A DNA stretch of 64,000 nt from positions 1 through 64,000 of the forward strand of contig JAOGYN010000010.1 in the NCBI GenBank assembly GCA_028112705.1, written 5' to 3'. The notes under the pieces were generated by a model, which was not told the DNA's origin, did not search any database, and was given only the letters and a program-made list of their open reading frames with translations. Numbering within the stretch: the first letter of the stretch is position 1; each line of letters starts with the position of its first letter. A program made the position numbers and the translations under genes. The DNA is from GCA-002712045 sp028112705 (lineage in GTDB: Bacteria > Pseudomonadota > Alphaproteobacteria > Rhodobacterales > Rhodobacteraceae). Shown here one piece after another: positions 43,385-51,774 of the stretch.

Positions 43385-43762
43385 ATGGATAATAAGTTCG
43401 AAATAGGACTAGAAAAGCGCAAAGAAACTTTAGGCGCCAAATATGTCGAAGAAAATCTTGCTTCAGCAGACGATTTTACGAGACCGTTTCAGGAAGCAAT
43501 GACTGAGTGGTGTTGGGGGTTTGGATGGGGTGATGAAACAATTGATAAGAAGACAAGATCTATGATGAATTTGGCAATGCTGGGCGCGTTGGGGAAAATG
43601 CATGAATGGGAAATACATTGCAGAGGAGCAATTAAAAATGGCGTCACCCTTAAAGAAATTCGTGCAATAATTCATGTAGTGGCAATTTATTGTGGGGTAC
43701 CTCAATCGTTGGAGTGCTTTAGGGTGGCCCGAAAAGTTTTGGAAGAACACGAATTGTTATAA
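43385..43762 (+). CDS. Carboxymuconolactone decarboxylase-family protein
   Basis: About 125 residues from the ATG at 43385; the ATG at 43373 provides GGATG-like spacing but a longer N-terminus. The helical CMD domain shows R-S-M-M-N-L-A-M-L-G-A-L-G-K, H-C-R-G-A-I-K-N-G-V-T, and a C-terminal A-I-Y-C-G-V-P-Q helix, the conserved family positions. There is no C-x-x-C thiol pair of AhpD, so it belongs to the decarboxylase-like side. With the upstream aldehyde dehydrogenase it may act in ring-cleavage or related catabolism; the substrate is unknown. Confidence 0.85.
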   Translation: MDNKFEIGLEKRKETLGAKYVEENLASADDFTRPFQEAMTEWCWGFGWGDETIDKKTRSMMNLAMLGALGKMHEWEIHCRGAIKNGVTLKEIRAIIHVVAIYCGVPQSLECFRVARKVLEEHELL

Positions 43763-43771
43763 ACTTGTCAT

Positions 43772-44530
43772 TTAATTTGCTAAAAATTTTCGAATAGTAT
43801 CTTCTAATTCTTTAGGTTTTTCAGCATGCACCCAATGGCCTGCATCACTTATAACTACAGTTTTCAATTCACTAAATCTTTTGTGCATGACGACTTCATC
43901 ATCACTTGAAACATAATTTGAGTTTTCACCAACTACCAATAAAGTCTTTCCCTTAAATATTTTCGTAGTACTTGGAAAACCCATAATATCTCTCATATAT
44001 TCCTTTAGCACTGGTAAATTTAACTTCCAAAATACTCCATCTTTAAGTTCTAAACTTTGGAGTAAAAATGCTCTCAGTTGATGGTCTCCTAGAAAAGATG
44101 CCAATTGCACATCAGCATCTTTTCTAGATTTAACAAACTCTAAGTTTATATTCTGCAAAGCTTCAATAATATTATTTTGAGAATGTGAGTATTTGACAGG
44201 TGCTATATCAATAACTATTAATTTTGACACCATTTTAGGTTGTTCTAATGCAAAAAACATTGCCGCCTTCCCCCCCATCGAATGGCCCAAAATACTGCAA
44301 TCAACTCCTTGAATTTTTACTATTTTTTGCAAATCCTCAGCCATAGCCTCATAATTATGCACAGGATAAAATTTACTACCCCCATGATTTCGCATATCCA
44401 CAGCAATGACATACCATTTATCAGATAAGCGCTTACATAATACACCCCAGTTCTTTGCAGAACCAAACAATCCATGCGCAATAATCAATGTGGGGTTTTT
44501 AGGATCACCAACTGAAACAATATTTAACAT
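43772..44530 (-). CDS. Alpha/beta-fold hydrolase
   Basis: 252 residues. The oxyanion segment H-G-L-F-G-S-A-K-N-W is near residue 19, the nucleophile elbow G-H-S-M-G-G has Ser near residue 98, and the final histidine is in D-A-G-H-W-V-H-A. This layout matches the YbfF/ABHD11 group of esterases, including the M-R-N-H-G segment. Substrate is unknown. It follows hisS on the minus strand after 9 bases and converges with the CMD gene, so it is probably co-transcribed with hisS. Confidence 0.9.
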   Translation of the reverse strand: MLNIVSVGDPKNPTLIIAHGLFGSAKNWGVLCKRLSDKWYVIAVDMRNHGGSKFYPVHNYEAMAEDLQKIVKIQGVDCSILGHSMGGKAAMFFALEQPKMVSKLIVIDIAPVKYSHSQNNIIEALQNINLEFVKSRKDADVQLASFLGDHQLRAFLLQSLELKDGVFWKLNLPVLKEYMRDIMGFPSTTKIFKGKTLLVVGENSNYVSSDDEVVMHKRFSELKTVVISDAGHWVHAEKPKELEDTIRKFLAN

Positions 44531-44539
44531 TCCTAATGT

Positions 44540-46054
44540 TTATTGTTTGTACCGAGATAACAACTCGATAACCTCAGTGACCAGATTCTCACGATTTATG
44601 CTTATCTGCGCTGGCTGTGATTTCCATTCATCATTTGTTAACATTTGCGAAGCTAGCTTGGAACCAAGATATAAATCTTTCAACAAGACCACTCCTTTCT
44701 CTCGCTCATTTCCCCCTTCAATAATCGCTAGTGGGCTATTTCGATTATCAGCATATTTCAATTGATTTCCAAAGTTTTTGGGATTTCCAAAATAAACCTC
44801 TGAACGCACACCTGCATTTCTTAACTCTGCAGCCATTAATTGGTAATCATCTATTCGATCACGATCCATAACCGTAATTATAACTGGGCCTTGTGTGACT
44901 TCTGCTAATTTACTTTTACTTCTTAAGGCTGCTAATAATCTATCAACACCAATTGACACTCCAGTGGCTGGCACTTCTTGTCCTGTAAATCTCTTAACTA
45001 AATCATCATATCTTCCACCACCTGCCACAGAACCAAATCGTCTAATTTTACCCTTTTCGTCAATTGTTTCAAATGTAAGCTCTGCCTCCAAAACTGGCCC
45101 CGTATAATAACCAAGCCCTCTTACAACTGATGGATCAATTTTAATTCTATCAACTCCATAACCTTGTTTGTCAGTGGATTCTGAAATTTTTTCAAGCTCT
45201 CGCACTCCTTGTTCACCAATTTTGGATCCAACTACTAATTCTGATAGATTTAATAAAGTTTTCATATTCGTTTTTGAATTAGCTTCCAAAAACATAAGCA
45301 TTAGATCAACCTGGTCAGTCGACAAGTTAGCACCGTCAGTATAATCCCCACTACTATCCTTCCGTCCTTTACCTAACAACTCTTTAACACCTCCAATGCC
45401 GAGCCTATCCAGTTTATCAATTGCTCTTAAGACAATTCCACGTTGATTGGAAAATTTTTCCAACTCTGTTTCATCAAATATACCTATCTTTTCAAGAACA
45501 CCGTTCAAAATTTTTCTATTATTGACTTTAATAATATAATCACCTCTGCTTATGCCCGTTGCTTCCAAGGTGTCAGAAAGCATAGTGCACATTTCTGCAT
45601 CAGCTAATACATTTGACGCTCCAACCGTATCAGCATCACATTGGTAAAACTGTCTAAATCTTCCAGGACCCGGTTTTTCATTGCGCCAAACTGGGCCCAT
45701 AGAATATCTACGGTATGGGCTTGGTAAATGGTTCTGATTTTCAGCATAAACCCTTGCCAAAGGAGCAGTAAGATCATAACGCAAAGCCAACCAACCTTCA
45801 TCTTCTTGCCAAGCAAAAACACCTTCATTTGGTCTTTCAATATCAGGCAAAAACTTACCTAAAGCCTCTACAGTCTCAATTGCACTAGTTTCTAAAGCTT
45901 CAAAACCATACAAATGGTATACTTCCATAATTTGCTGAAGCAGTAAATTACGTGCCCTAATCTCACTTCCAAAATAATCTCTGAAGCCCTTCGGCGCCTC
46001 TGCCTTTGGCCTTTTAATTTTAATTTTCTTTTCTTTAGACATTTTCTTGTCCAT
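44540..46054 (-). CDS. hisS: Histidyl-tRNA synthetase
   Basis: 504 residues (or 500 from the ATG at 46042), longer than the ~424 of E. coli and typical for alphaproteobacteria. Class II motif 2 reads R-N-E-K-P-G-P-G-R-F-R-Q-F-Y-Q-C-D-A-D and the histidine-specific motif is V-R-G-L-G-Y-Y-T-G-P-V. The C-terminal anticodon-binding domain begins at about residue 400. In many alphaproteobacteria HisRS and tRNA-His have co-changed, with loss of the G-1 identity base; whether that holds here cannot be seen without the tRNA-His gene. The alpha/beta hydrolase gene follows directly. Confidence 0.95.
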   Translation of the reverse strand: MDKKMSKEKKIKIKRPKAEAPKGFRDYFGSEIRARNLLLQQIMEVYHLYGFEALETSAIETVEALGKFLPDIERPNEGVFAWQEDEGWLALRYDLTAPLARVYAENQNHLPSPYRRYSMGPVWRNEKPGPGRFRQFYQCDADTVGASNVLADAEMCTMLSDTLEATGISRGDYIIKVNNRKILNGVLEKIGIFDETELEKFSNQRGIVLRAIDKLDRLGIGGVKELLGKGRKDSSGDYTDGANLSTDQVDLMLMFLEANSKTNMKTLLNLSELVVGSKIGEQGVRELEKISESTDKQGYGVDRIKIDPSVVRGLGYYTGPVLEAELTFETIDEKGKIRRFGSVAGGGRYDDLVKRFTGQEVPATGVSIGVDRLLAALRSKSKLAEVTQGPVIITVMDRDRIDDYQLMAAELRNAGVRSEVYFGNPKNFGNQLKYADNRNSPLAIIEGGNEREKGVVLLKDLYLGSKLASQMLTNDEWKSQPAQISINRENLVTEVIELLSRYKQ

Positions 46055-46172
46055 CTGTTGTTGTCTGTAATGTCCTAAACTAAGGCCATGTTAGGAGCAA
46101 CCTTTGCAGGATCAAAGTCTAGTAATTAATAAAAACCTAGCTTATATTGTCTCACAAATATAAGAGACAAAA

Positions 46173-46382
46173 ATGACCCAAAATAATACAAAACTATTAG
46201 AAGAAAACTATACTCGTTTAGAGTTAATGCTCGAAGAGCTAAATACTGTAATTACCCGTCAGGACAAAGAAATTTTAATTCTAAGTCGAAAAATAGAATT
46301 ATTGATGGTTCGAGAGGCGCAACGAGAGCAAGAAGATACTGGCTCTATTTTGCTTGCTGACGTGAAGCCACCACATTGGTAA
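46173..46382 (+). CDS. slyX: SlyX family protein
   Basis: 69 residues. A short coiled-coil protein, with heptad-like leucines and isoleucines through residues 8-50 (L-E-E-N-Y-T-R-L-E-L-M-L-E-E-L-N). It ends in the family-typical P-P-H-W (D-V-K-P-P-H-W). The function of SlyX is unknown. It sits alone between hisS and dnaE, with the dnaE stop 41 bases away in the opposite direction. Confidence 0.9.
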   Translation: MTQNNTKLLEENYTRLELMLEELNTVITRQDKEILILSRKIELLMVREAQREQEDTGSILLADVKPPHW

Positions 46383-46423
46383 AACATTAAGCTAAAAATT
46401 TATAGGTTGTTAATTAAATAACT

Positions 46424-49400
46424 TTAAAAATCTTCAACTTCAACAACTCCAGCCAAAGACTTTAAGGCGCCTTTTGTTTCTGGTGTAACTGGAAATTTTC
46501 CCTTTAATACCATTTCAACTTCTCCAGGCAAACTGGGATGCATCAAAAATAGTCTAATAGGTCCAACAGACTTGCTATTAACTGCTTTCTTGGCTCGTTC
46601 CAAAACTGAGGCAACAGACGGTAAAACTTCTGGTTCATTAACATAAACGCACAACCCTGCCGATGCACCACTCAAAATGGCCTTATCAACTAGCTGAACT
46701 GATCGAGCTAACATTTTTAATTGCCCACCCTCTATAGTTGCATCAGCTGTCAAAACAACATTATCACCAGGTTCTAAATCATTTCTTGAAGCTTCCAACA
46801 CATCTGAAAACATTGTCACTTCATAGATACCTGTTGGATCAGACAATTGTACAAACGCATACCTATTCCCACGAGCAGATTTACGTTCTTGCCTCGAGGT
46901 AACAGATCCAGCAATCTTAATAATAGAAGCGCCATTTTTTACTTTATTTTCCACTTCTGCAAAATTTAATATGTTGCTCCTCTTAAGTGAACTTGCATAA
47001 TCATCTAATGGATGGCCACTCAAATAAAAGCCAACAGCCATATGCTCTTGACTTAACTTTTCCATTGGAAGCCAATCATCCATCTTACCAAGCCTAGGTT
47101 CAGGCAAATCATCTCCACTATCCCCAAATAATGAAACTTGTGTCGAATTTTTATCATCATTAACAGCTGAAGAGTAATTTATTAGAGCGTCAATTGCTTT
47201 AAATATTTTTTGGCGGTTAGTATCTAAAATATCAAATGCTCCAGCACGAGCAAGCATTTCTAGTGGACGTCGTCCTACGCGTTTTAAATTAATTCGTCTC
47301 GCAAAATCATAGATATTTGCAAACGGTTCTTCTCCACGAGATTCAGCTATCATTGTCATTGCATCGACGCCAATGTTTTTCAATCCACCAAGGGCATAGT
47401 AAATACTTTGATTCTCTACAGTAAATGTAGAGCCAGATTTGTTTATACATGGTGGAAAAATCTGAATTCCAAGGCGTTCAATTTCCTGTTTATAAACGTT
47501 TAACTTTTCAGTTAAATGAAGATCACAATTCATTACAGCTGCCATAAATTCAACTGGGTAATTAGCTTTCAACCAGGCGGTCTGATAACTCACTACAGCA
47601 TAAGCGGCTGCATGAGATTTATTAAATCCATAATTAGCAAATTTTTCTAATAAATCAAAAACTTCTTTTGCTTTTTGTTTATCAACACCCTTTTTTGCTG
47701 CACCACTTTCAAACTTTGGTCGTTCTGCATCCATGGCCTCTTTTATTTTTTTTCCCATTGCACGTCTGAGAAGGTCTGCGCCTCCTAGCGAATACCCACC
47801 CATCAGCTGTGCAATCTGCATAACCTGCTCTTGATAAACAATAATGCCTTGAGTTTCTTCCAAAATATGATCAATTAATGGATGAATGGATTGCAAACTC
47901 CTTTGCCCATTCTTAACTTCACAATAAGCTGGAATATTTTCCATTGGACCTGGCCTGTACAAGGCTACCAAAGCAACAATATCTTCAATACATGTTGGCT
48001 TCATTCGCCTCAAAGCATCCATCATACCGGCACTTTCTACCTGAAATACCGCAACTGTTTTAGCGCTAGAATAGAGATCATAAGTCGCCTTATCGTCTAA
48101 AGGAATACTCCCGATTTCAATATTTAATTCACGAAGTTTGAGAAGATCAATTGCATTCTTTATCACAGTTAAAGTTTTCAACCCTAAAAAATCAAACTTT
48201 ACCAGACCAGCTTGCTCCACCCATTTCATATTGAACTGCGTTGCAGGCATTTCAGAACGAGGGTCTTGGTACAAAGGAACCAACTCATCTAACGGCCTAT
48301 CTCCAATTACGATTCCAGCCGCGTGGGTAGCAGCGTTTCGAAGCAAACCCTCCACTTGCTGAGCATAATTCAACATTCTACCCACGATTTCTTCTGATTT
48401 GGCTTCGTCCCGTAGCTTTGGCTCATCAGTTAATGCTTTTTCTATTGAAACTGGCCTAACACCTTCTAGTGGTATTAATTTAGCTAACCTATCCACCTGT
48501 CCATAAGGCATTTGTAAAACACGCCCAATATCACGTATTGCCATTTTAGAAAGTAATGCGCCAAATGTAATAATTTGACCTACCTTGTCATTACCATATT
48601 TTTTTTGAACATATTGAATAACCTCTTCACGTCGATCCATACAAAAATCAATATCAAAATCTGGTATGGATACTCGCTCTGGATTTAAAAACCTCTCAAA
48701 TAACAATGAATAACGCAATGGATCCAAATCAGTAATAGTTAACGAGTAAGCTACTAATGAACCTGCACCTGACCCTCGCCCTGGACCCACTGGTATACCA
48801 CGTGATTTAGCCCATTTTATGAAATCGGCTACAATCAAAAAATAACCAGGAAACCCCATTTCTTCAATTATATTTAATTCAAAATTAAGTCTTTTTTCAT
48901 AGACTTCAATTGAGGCAACCATAGGAATTTCTGATAACCTTGCCTTCAGACCTTCAGCAGCCTGCATACGAAGCAACTCTACCTCATCATCGGCAAACTT
49001 AGGCAAAATTGGCTCACGAACATTTGCTTTAAATGCGCATCTTTTAGTAATTTCAACAGTGTTCTTTATCGCTTCTGGTAAATCAGCAAATAATGCAATC
49101 ATTTCTTCCTGAGATTTGAAATAATGTTCAGTTGTGAAACGCCGTCTCTCTTCCTTTTGATCAACATACGTCCCATCCCCAATACAAATCAAAGCATCAT
49201 GTGCCTCAAACATTGCTCTCGCAGGAAAATGCACATCATTTGTTGCCACTAGAGGCAAATTTAATTCATAAGCCAATTCTATCAAGGTTTTTTCTGTAAA
49301 AATCTCTTTATCAAGATACCTACCTTCAGAAATAGGATGTCTTTGAATTTCAACATATAGGCGCTGTGAAAAGTTGTTTTCTAATTGTTGCAACAATATT

Positions 49401-49873
49401 TTCGCTTGATCTCTATGACCATCATAAATTAATTGACCTACCGGCCCATCAGCTCCACCAGTAAGGCAAATCAATCCACCGTTGTGGGAGCAGATTTCAT
49501 CAATGCTCAAACCCAAAGGAGTGTCAGTATTACTTAAATAAAACAATGAGTTCAATTTAAGCAGATTATTGTATCCAACTTCGTTTTGAACCAAAAGAAC
49601 AATATAATTTTTTTCAAAACTTTGACTTGCTTCAGCTTGATCAGGTTTTAACTTAACTTCTATTTGGCACCCTATAATAGGCTGCACTCCTGCTTCAGAA
49701 ACTATGGTGGAAAATTCGAGGGCAGCAAACATATTATTAGTATCTGTCACAGCAACTGCTGGCATTTTTGTATTTTTACAAAATTCACTTATCTTTTTTA
49801 GTGGTATTGCCCCTTCTAACAGCGAATATTCTGAATGAAGACGTAAATGAATGAATCGGGGTTCTTTTTTCAT
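46424..49873 (-). CDS. dnaE: DNA polymerase III alpha subunit
   Basis: 1149 residues, the replicative polymerase of the chromosome. The N-terminal PHP domain begins F-I-H-L-R-L-H-S-E-Y-S. The catalytic aspartates of the C-family polymerase palm lie in P-D-F-D-I-D-F-C-M-D (about residue 400). Further signatures are G-P-G-R-G-S-G-A-G-S-L-V-A-Y and F-N-K-S-H-A-A-A-Y-A. A helix-hairpin-helix region and an OB-fold domain (I-I-K-I-A-G-S-V-T-S-R) complete the standard DnaE1 order. No frameshift or domain loss is visible. It is divergent from uraH. Confidence 0.97.
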   Translation of the reverse strand: MKKEPRFIHLRLHSEYSLLEGAIPLKKISEFCKNTKMPAVAVTDTNNMFAALEFSTIVSEAGVQPIIGCQIEVKLKPDQAEASQSFEKNYIVLLVQNEVGYNNLLKLNSLFYLSNTDTPLGLSIDEICSHNGGLICLTGGADGPVGQLIYDGHRDQAKILLQQLENNFSQRLYVEIQRHPISEGRYLDKEIFTEKTLIELAYELNLPLVATNDVHFPARAMFEAHDALICIGDGTYVDQKEERRRFTTEHYFKSQEEMIALFADLPEAIKNTVEITKRCAFKANVREPILPKFADDEVELLRMQAAEGLKARLSEIPMVASIEVYEKRLNFELNIIEEMGFPGYFLIVADFIKWAKSRGIPVGPGRGSGAGSLVAYSLTITDLDPLRYSLLFERFLNPERVSIPDFDIDFCMDRREEVIQYVQKKYGNDKVGQIITFGALLSKMAIRDIGRVLQMPYGQVDRLAKLIPLEGVRPVSIEKALTDEPKLRDEAKSEEIVGRMLNYAQQVEGLLRNAATHAAGIVIGDRPLDELVPLYQDPRSEMPATQFNMKWVEQAGLVKFDFLGLKTLTVIKNAIDLLKLRELNIEIGSIPLDDKATYDLYSSAKTVAVFQVESAGMMDALRRMKPTCIEDIVALVALYRPGPMENIPAYCEVKNGQRSLQSIHPLIDHILEETQGIIVYQEQVMQIAQLMGGYSLGGADLLRRAMGKKIKEAMDAERPKFESGAAKKGVDKQKAKEVFDLLEKFANYGFNKSHAAAYAVVSYQTAWLKANYPVEFMAAVMNCDLHLTEKLNVYKQEIERLGIQIFPPCINKSGSTFTVENQSIYYALGGLKNIGVDAMTMIAESRGEEPFANIYDFARRINLKRVGRRPLEMLARAGAFDILDTNRQKIFKAIDALINYSSAVNDDKNSTQVSLFGDSGDDLPEPRLGKMDDWLPMEKLSQEHMAVGFYLSGHPLDDYASSLKRSNILNFAEVENKVKNGASIIKIAGSVTSRQERKSARGNRYAFVQLSDPTGIYEVTMFSDVLEASRNDLEPGDNVVLTADATIEGGQLKMLARSVQLVDKAILSGASAGLCVYVNEPEVLPSVASVLERAKKAVNSKSVGPIRLFLMHPSLPGEVEMVLKGKFPVTPETKGALKSLAGVVEVEDF

Positions 49874-50017
49874 GGATCATATTAAACACAAAGAGATACC
49901 ATCTAAAAGAGAAACTGTTTATATTAAAGATTTATAAGATACATGCTCAATAAATTGATAATCACTCTTGCTAAAAACCTGTAAGATGAGACAATACGTT
50001 GAAACCTTGGAGGCAAA

Positions 50018-50368
50018 ATGGGCAAATTAACTACTCATGTTTTAAATACAAGTACAGGTATGCCAGCCTCAGATATGAAAATAGAGCTTTATATTATAAA
50101 AAATAGCAAAAAAATATTTATCAATTCATTTTTTACAAATAAAGACGGAAGACTTGAAAACCCTTTATTAATTGGGTCTGATTTTAAATTAGGCAACTAT
50201 CGAATAGTATTTCATGTTGGAGATTATCAAAACAAAACTGACGGTGTTGCAATAGAGAACAGGTTTTTAGGTACTATTCCAATACAGTTTTCTATAACAG
50301 ATGATAGTCATTACCATATACCTTTATTGTATTCACAATTTGGTTATTCAACTTATAGGGGTAGCTAA
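50018..50368 (+). CDS. uraH: 5-Hydroxyisourate hydrolase
   Basis: 116 residues, transthyretin-like fold. It converts 5-hydroxyisourate (the urate oxidation product) to OHCU. Conserved residues are His in T-H-V-L-N near the start, Arg in D-G-R-L, the H-Y-H-I-P-L-L segment and the diagnostic C-terminal Y-R-G-S. A strong ribosome binding site (TTGGAGG) precedes the ATG. Its stop overlaps the xdhA start (TAATG), so it opens the purine operon. The next enzyme, OHCU decarboxylase (UraD), is not in the window. Confidence 0.96.
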   Translation: MGKLTTHVLNTSTGMPASDMKIELYIIKNSKKIFINSFFTNKDGRLENPLLIGSDFKLGNYRIVFHVGDYQNKTDGVAIENRFLGTIPIQFSITDDSHYHIPLLYSQFGYSTYRGS

Positions 50369-51774
50369 TGAATGAAATAACTTTCATTTTAAATGGGGAA
50401 AAAATATCATTACAAAATCCATCACCTACTAAAACACTGCTTGATTGGCTACGTGAGGAACAGAAACTCACTGGTACTAAAGAGGGTTGCAATGAAGGTG
50501 ATTGTGGTGCTTGTACCGTATTGGTCACAAACCTGAGAGATAATAAACCTGAATACAAAGCACTCAATGCATGCATTTTGTTTCTACCACAGTTAAATGA
50601 TAAGGTTTTAAGAACTATCGAAGGCGTGACCGATAAAAACAAAAAAGTGAAAATACAACGTGAAATGATAACTCAACATGGAAGTCAATGTGGTTTCTGC
50701 ACCCCTGGCTTTATAGTTTCATTAGTAGCCGGACAGTTAAATAAAGACAAAAACCATGATGATGTAATAGCTGGAAATCTCTGCAGATGCACTGGGTACG
50801 CACCAATAATTGCTGCTGCAGAAGCTGCACATGACGATGTAAAACCAAGCTGGGTAAACACAGATAATAAAATCTTAAAACAACTCGGCTCATCAGGTAA
50901 GAAAAAAAATCAAAATGCCTATCTACCTAAAACAATTAAAGAGTTGGAAAAATGGTATACTAAAAACCCAAAGGGAACCTTAGTTGGTGGAGCGACTGAT
51001 GTAGGCTTATGGGTAACAAAAAACTTACGTGACTTAAAAGAGATATGTTTTATTGGACAAATTGAAGAGATGTCCAAAATTAATATATCTAGAAACGTCT
51101 TAAATGTTGGGGCTAGCACTACCATAGAAGTGCTCAGACAAGAATTACAAAAAAAATATCCAGATTTCTCTGAATTGCTTAGAAGGTACGGTTCAATGCA
51201 AGTTAGAAATGCTGCTACTTTAGGTGGAAATATTGCAAATGGCTCACCAATAGGTGATAGCCCACCAGCATTAATAGCAATAGGAGCCTCAATTCTATTA
51301 AATCGAAACGGCAAACGCAGGAAAATTCCAATTGAAGATTTTTTTATAAGGTATGGTCAACAAGATCTACACCCTGGAGAATTTATAGAATTAATAGAAA
51401 TTCCGTTATCCGAGAAAAATCTGAAATGTTACAAAATCTCAAAACGATTTGATCAAGACATCTCCGCAATTTGCGGATGCTTTAATATAACTTTAGAAAA
51501 GAATAAAGTAAAAACGGCCAGAATTGCGTTTGGTGGAATGGCGGAAATACCCAAAAGAGCAACTTCAGTTGAGAATTTTTTATTAGGAAGCACATGGTCA
51601 GAAGAAATTATCTCCAGCGCCATGGCTCTGTTTGATAAAGATTTTAACCCCATTAGTGATCTTAGAGCTACATCTGAATATAGAAAAATAACTGCTAAAA
51701 ACTTGTTAAAAAAATATTATATTGAAACCAATTCAGTTGAAAAAAATACTAATGTTCTGAAGATAATATCATGA
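50368..51774 (+). CDS. xdhA: Xanthine dehydrogenase small subunit (2Fe-2S and FAD)
   Basis: 468 residues, close to the two-subunit Rhodobacter-type enzyme. The first [2Fe-2S] cluster uses C41, C46, C49 and C69; the second uses C108, C111, C139 and C141 (H-G-S-Q-C-G-F-C and N-L-C-R-C-T-G). The FAD domain follows a poorly conserved linker, with L-V-G-G-A-T-D-V-G-L-W and G-N-I-A-N-G-S-P-I-G-D. It passes electrons from the molybdenum site in XdhB to NAD+. It overlaps xdhB by 4 bases. Confidence 0.96.
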   Translation: MNEITFILNGEKISLQNPSPTKTLLDWLREEQKLTGTKEGCNEGDCGACTVLVTNLRDNKPEYKALNACILFLPQLNDKVLRTIEGVTDKNKKVKIQREMITQHGSQCGFCTPGFIVSLVAGQLNKDKNHDDVIAGNLCRCTGYAPIIAAAEAAHDDVKPSWVNTDNKILKQLGSSGKKKNQNAYLPKTIKELEKWYTKNPKGTLVGGATDVGLWVTKNLRDLKEICFIGQIEEMSKINISRNVLNVGASTTIEVLRQELQKKYPDFSELLRRYGSMQVRNAATLGGNIANGSPIGDSPPALIAIGASILLNRNGKRRKIPIEDFFIRYGQQDLHPGEFIELIEIPLSEKNLKCYKISKRFDQDISAICGCFNITLEKNKVKTARIAFGGMAEIPKRATSVENFLLGSTWSEEIISSAMALFDKDFNPISDLRATSEYRKITAKNLLKKYYIETNSVEKNTNVLKIIS

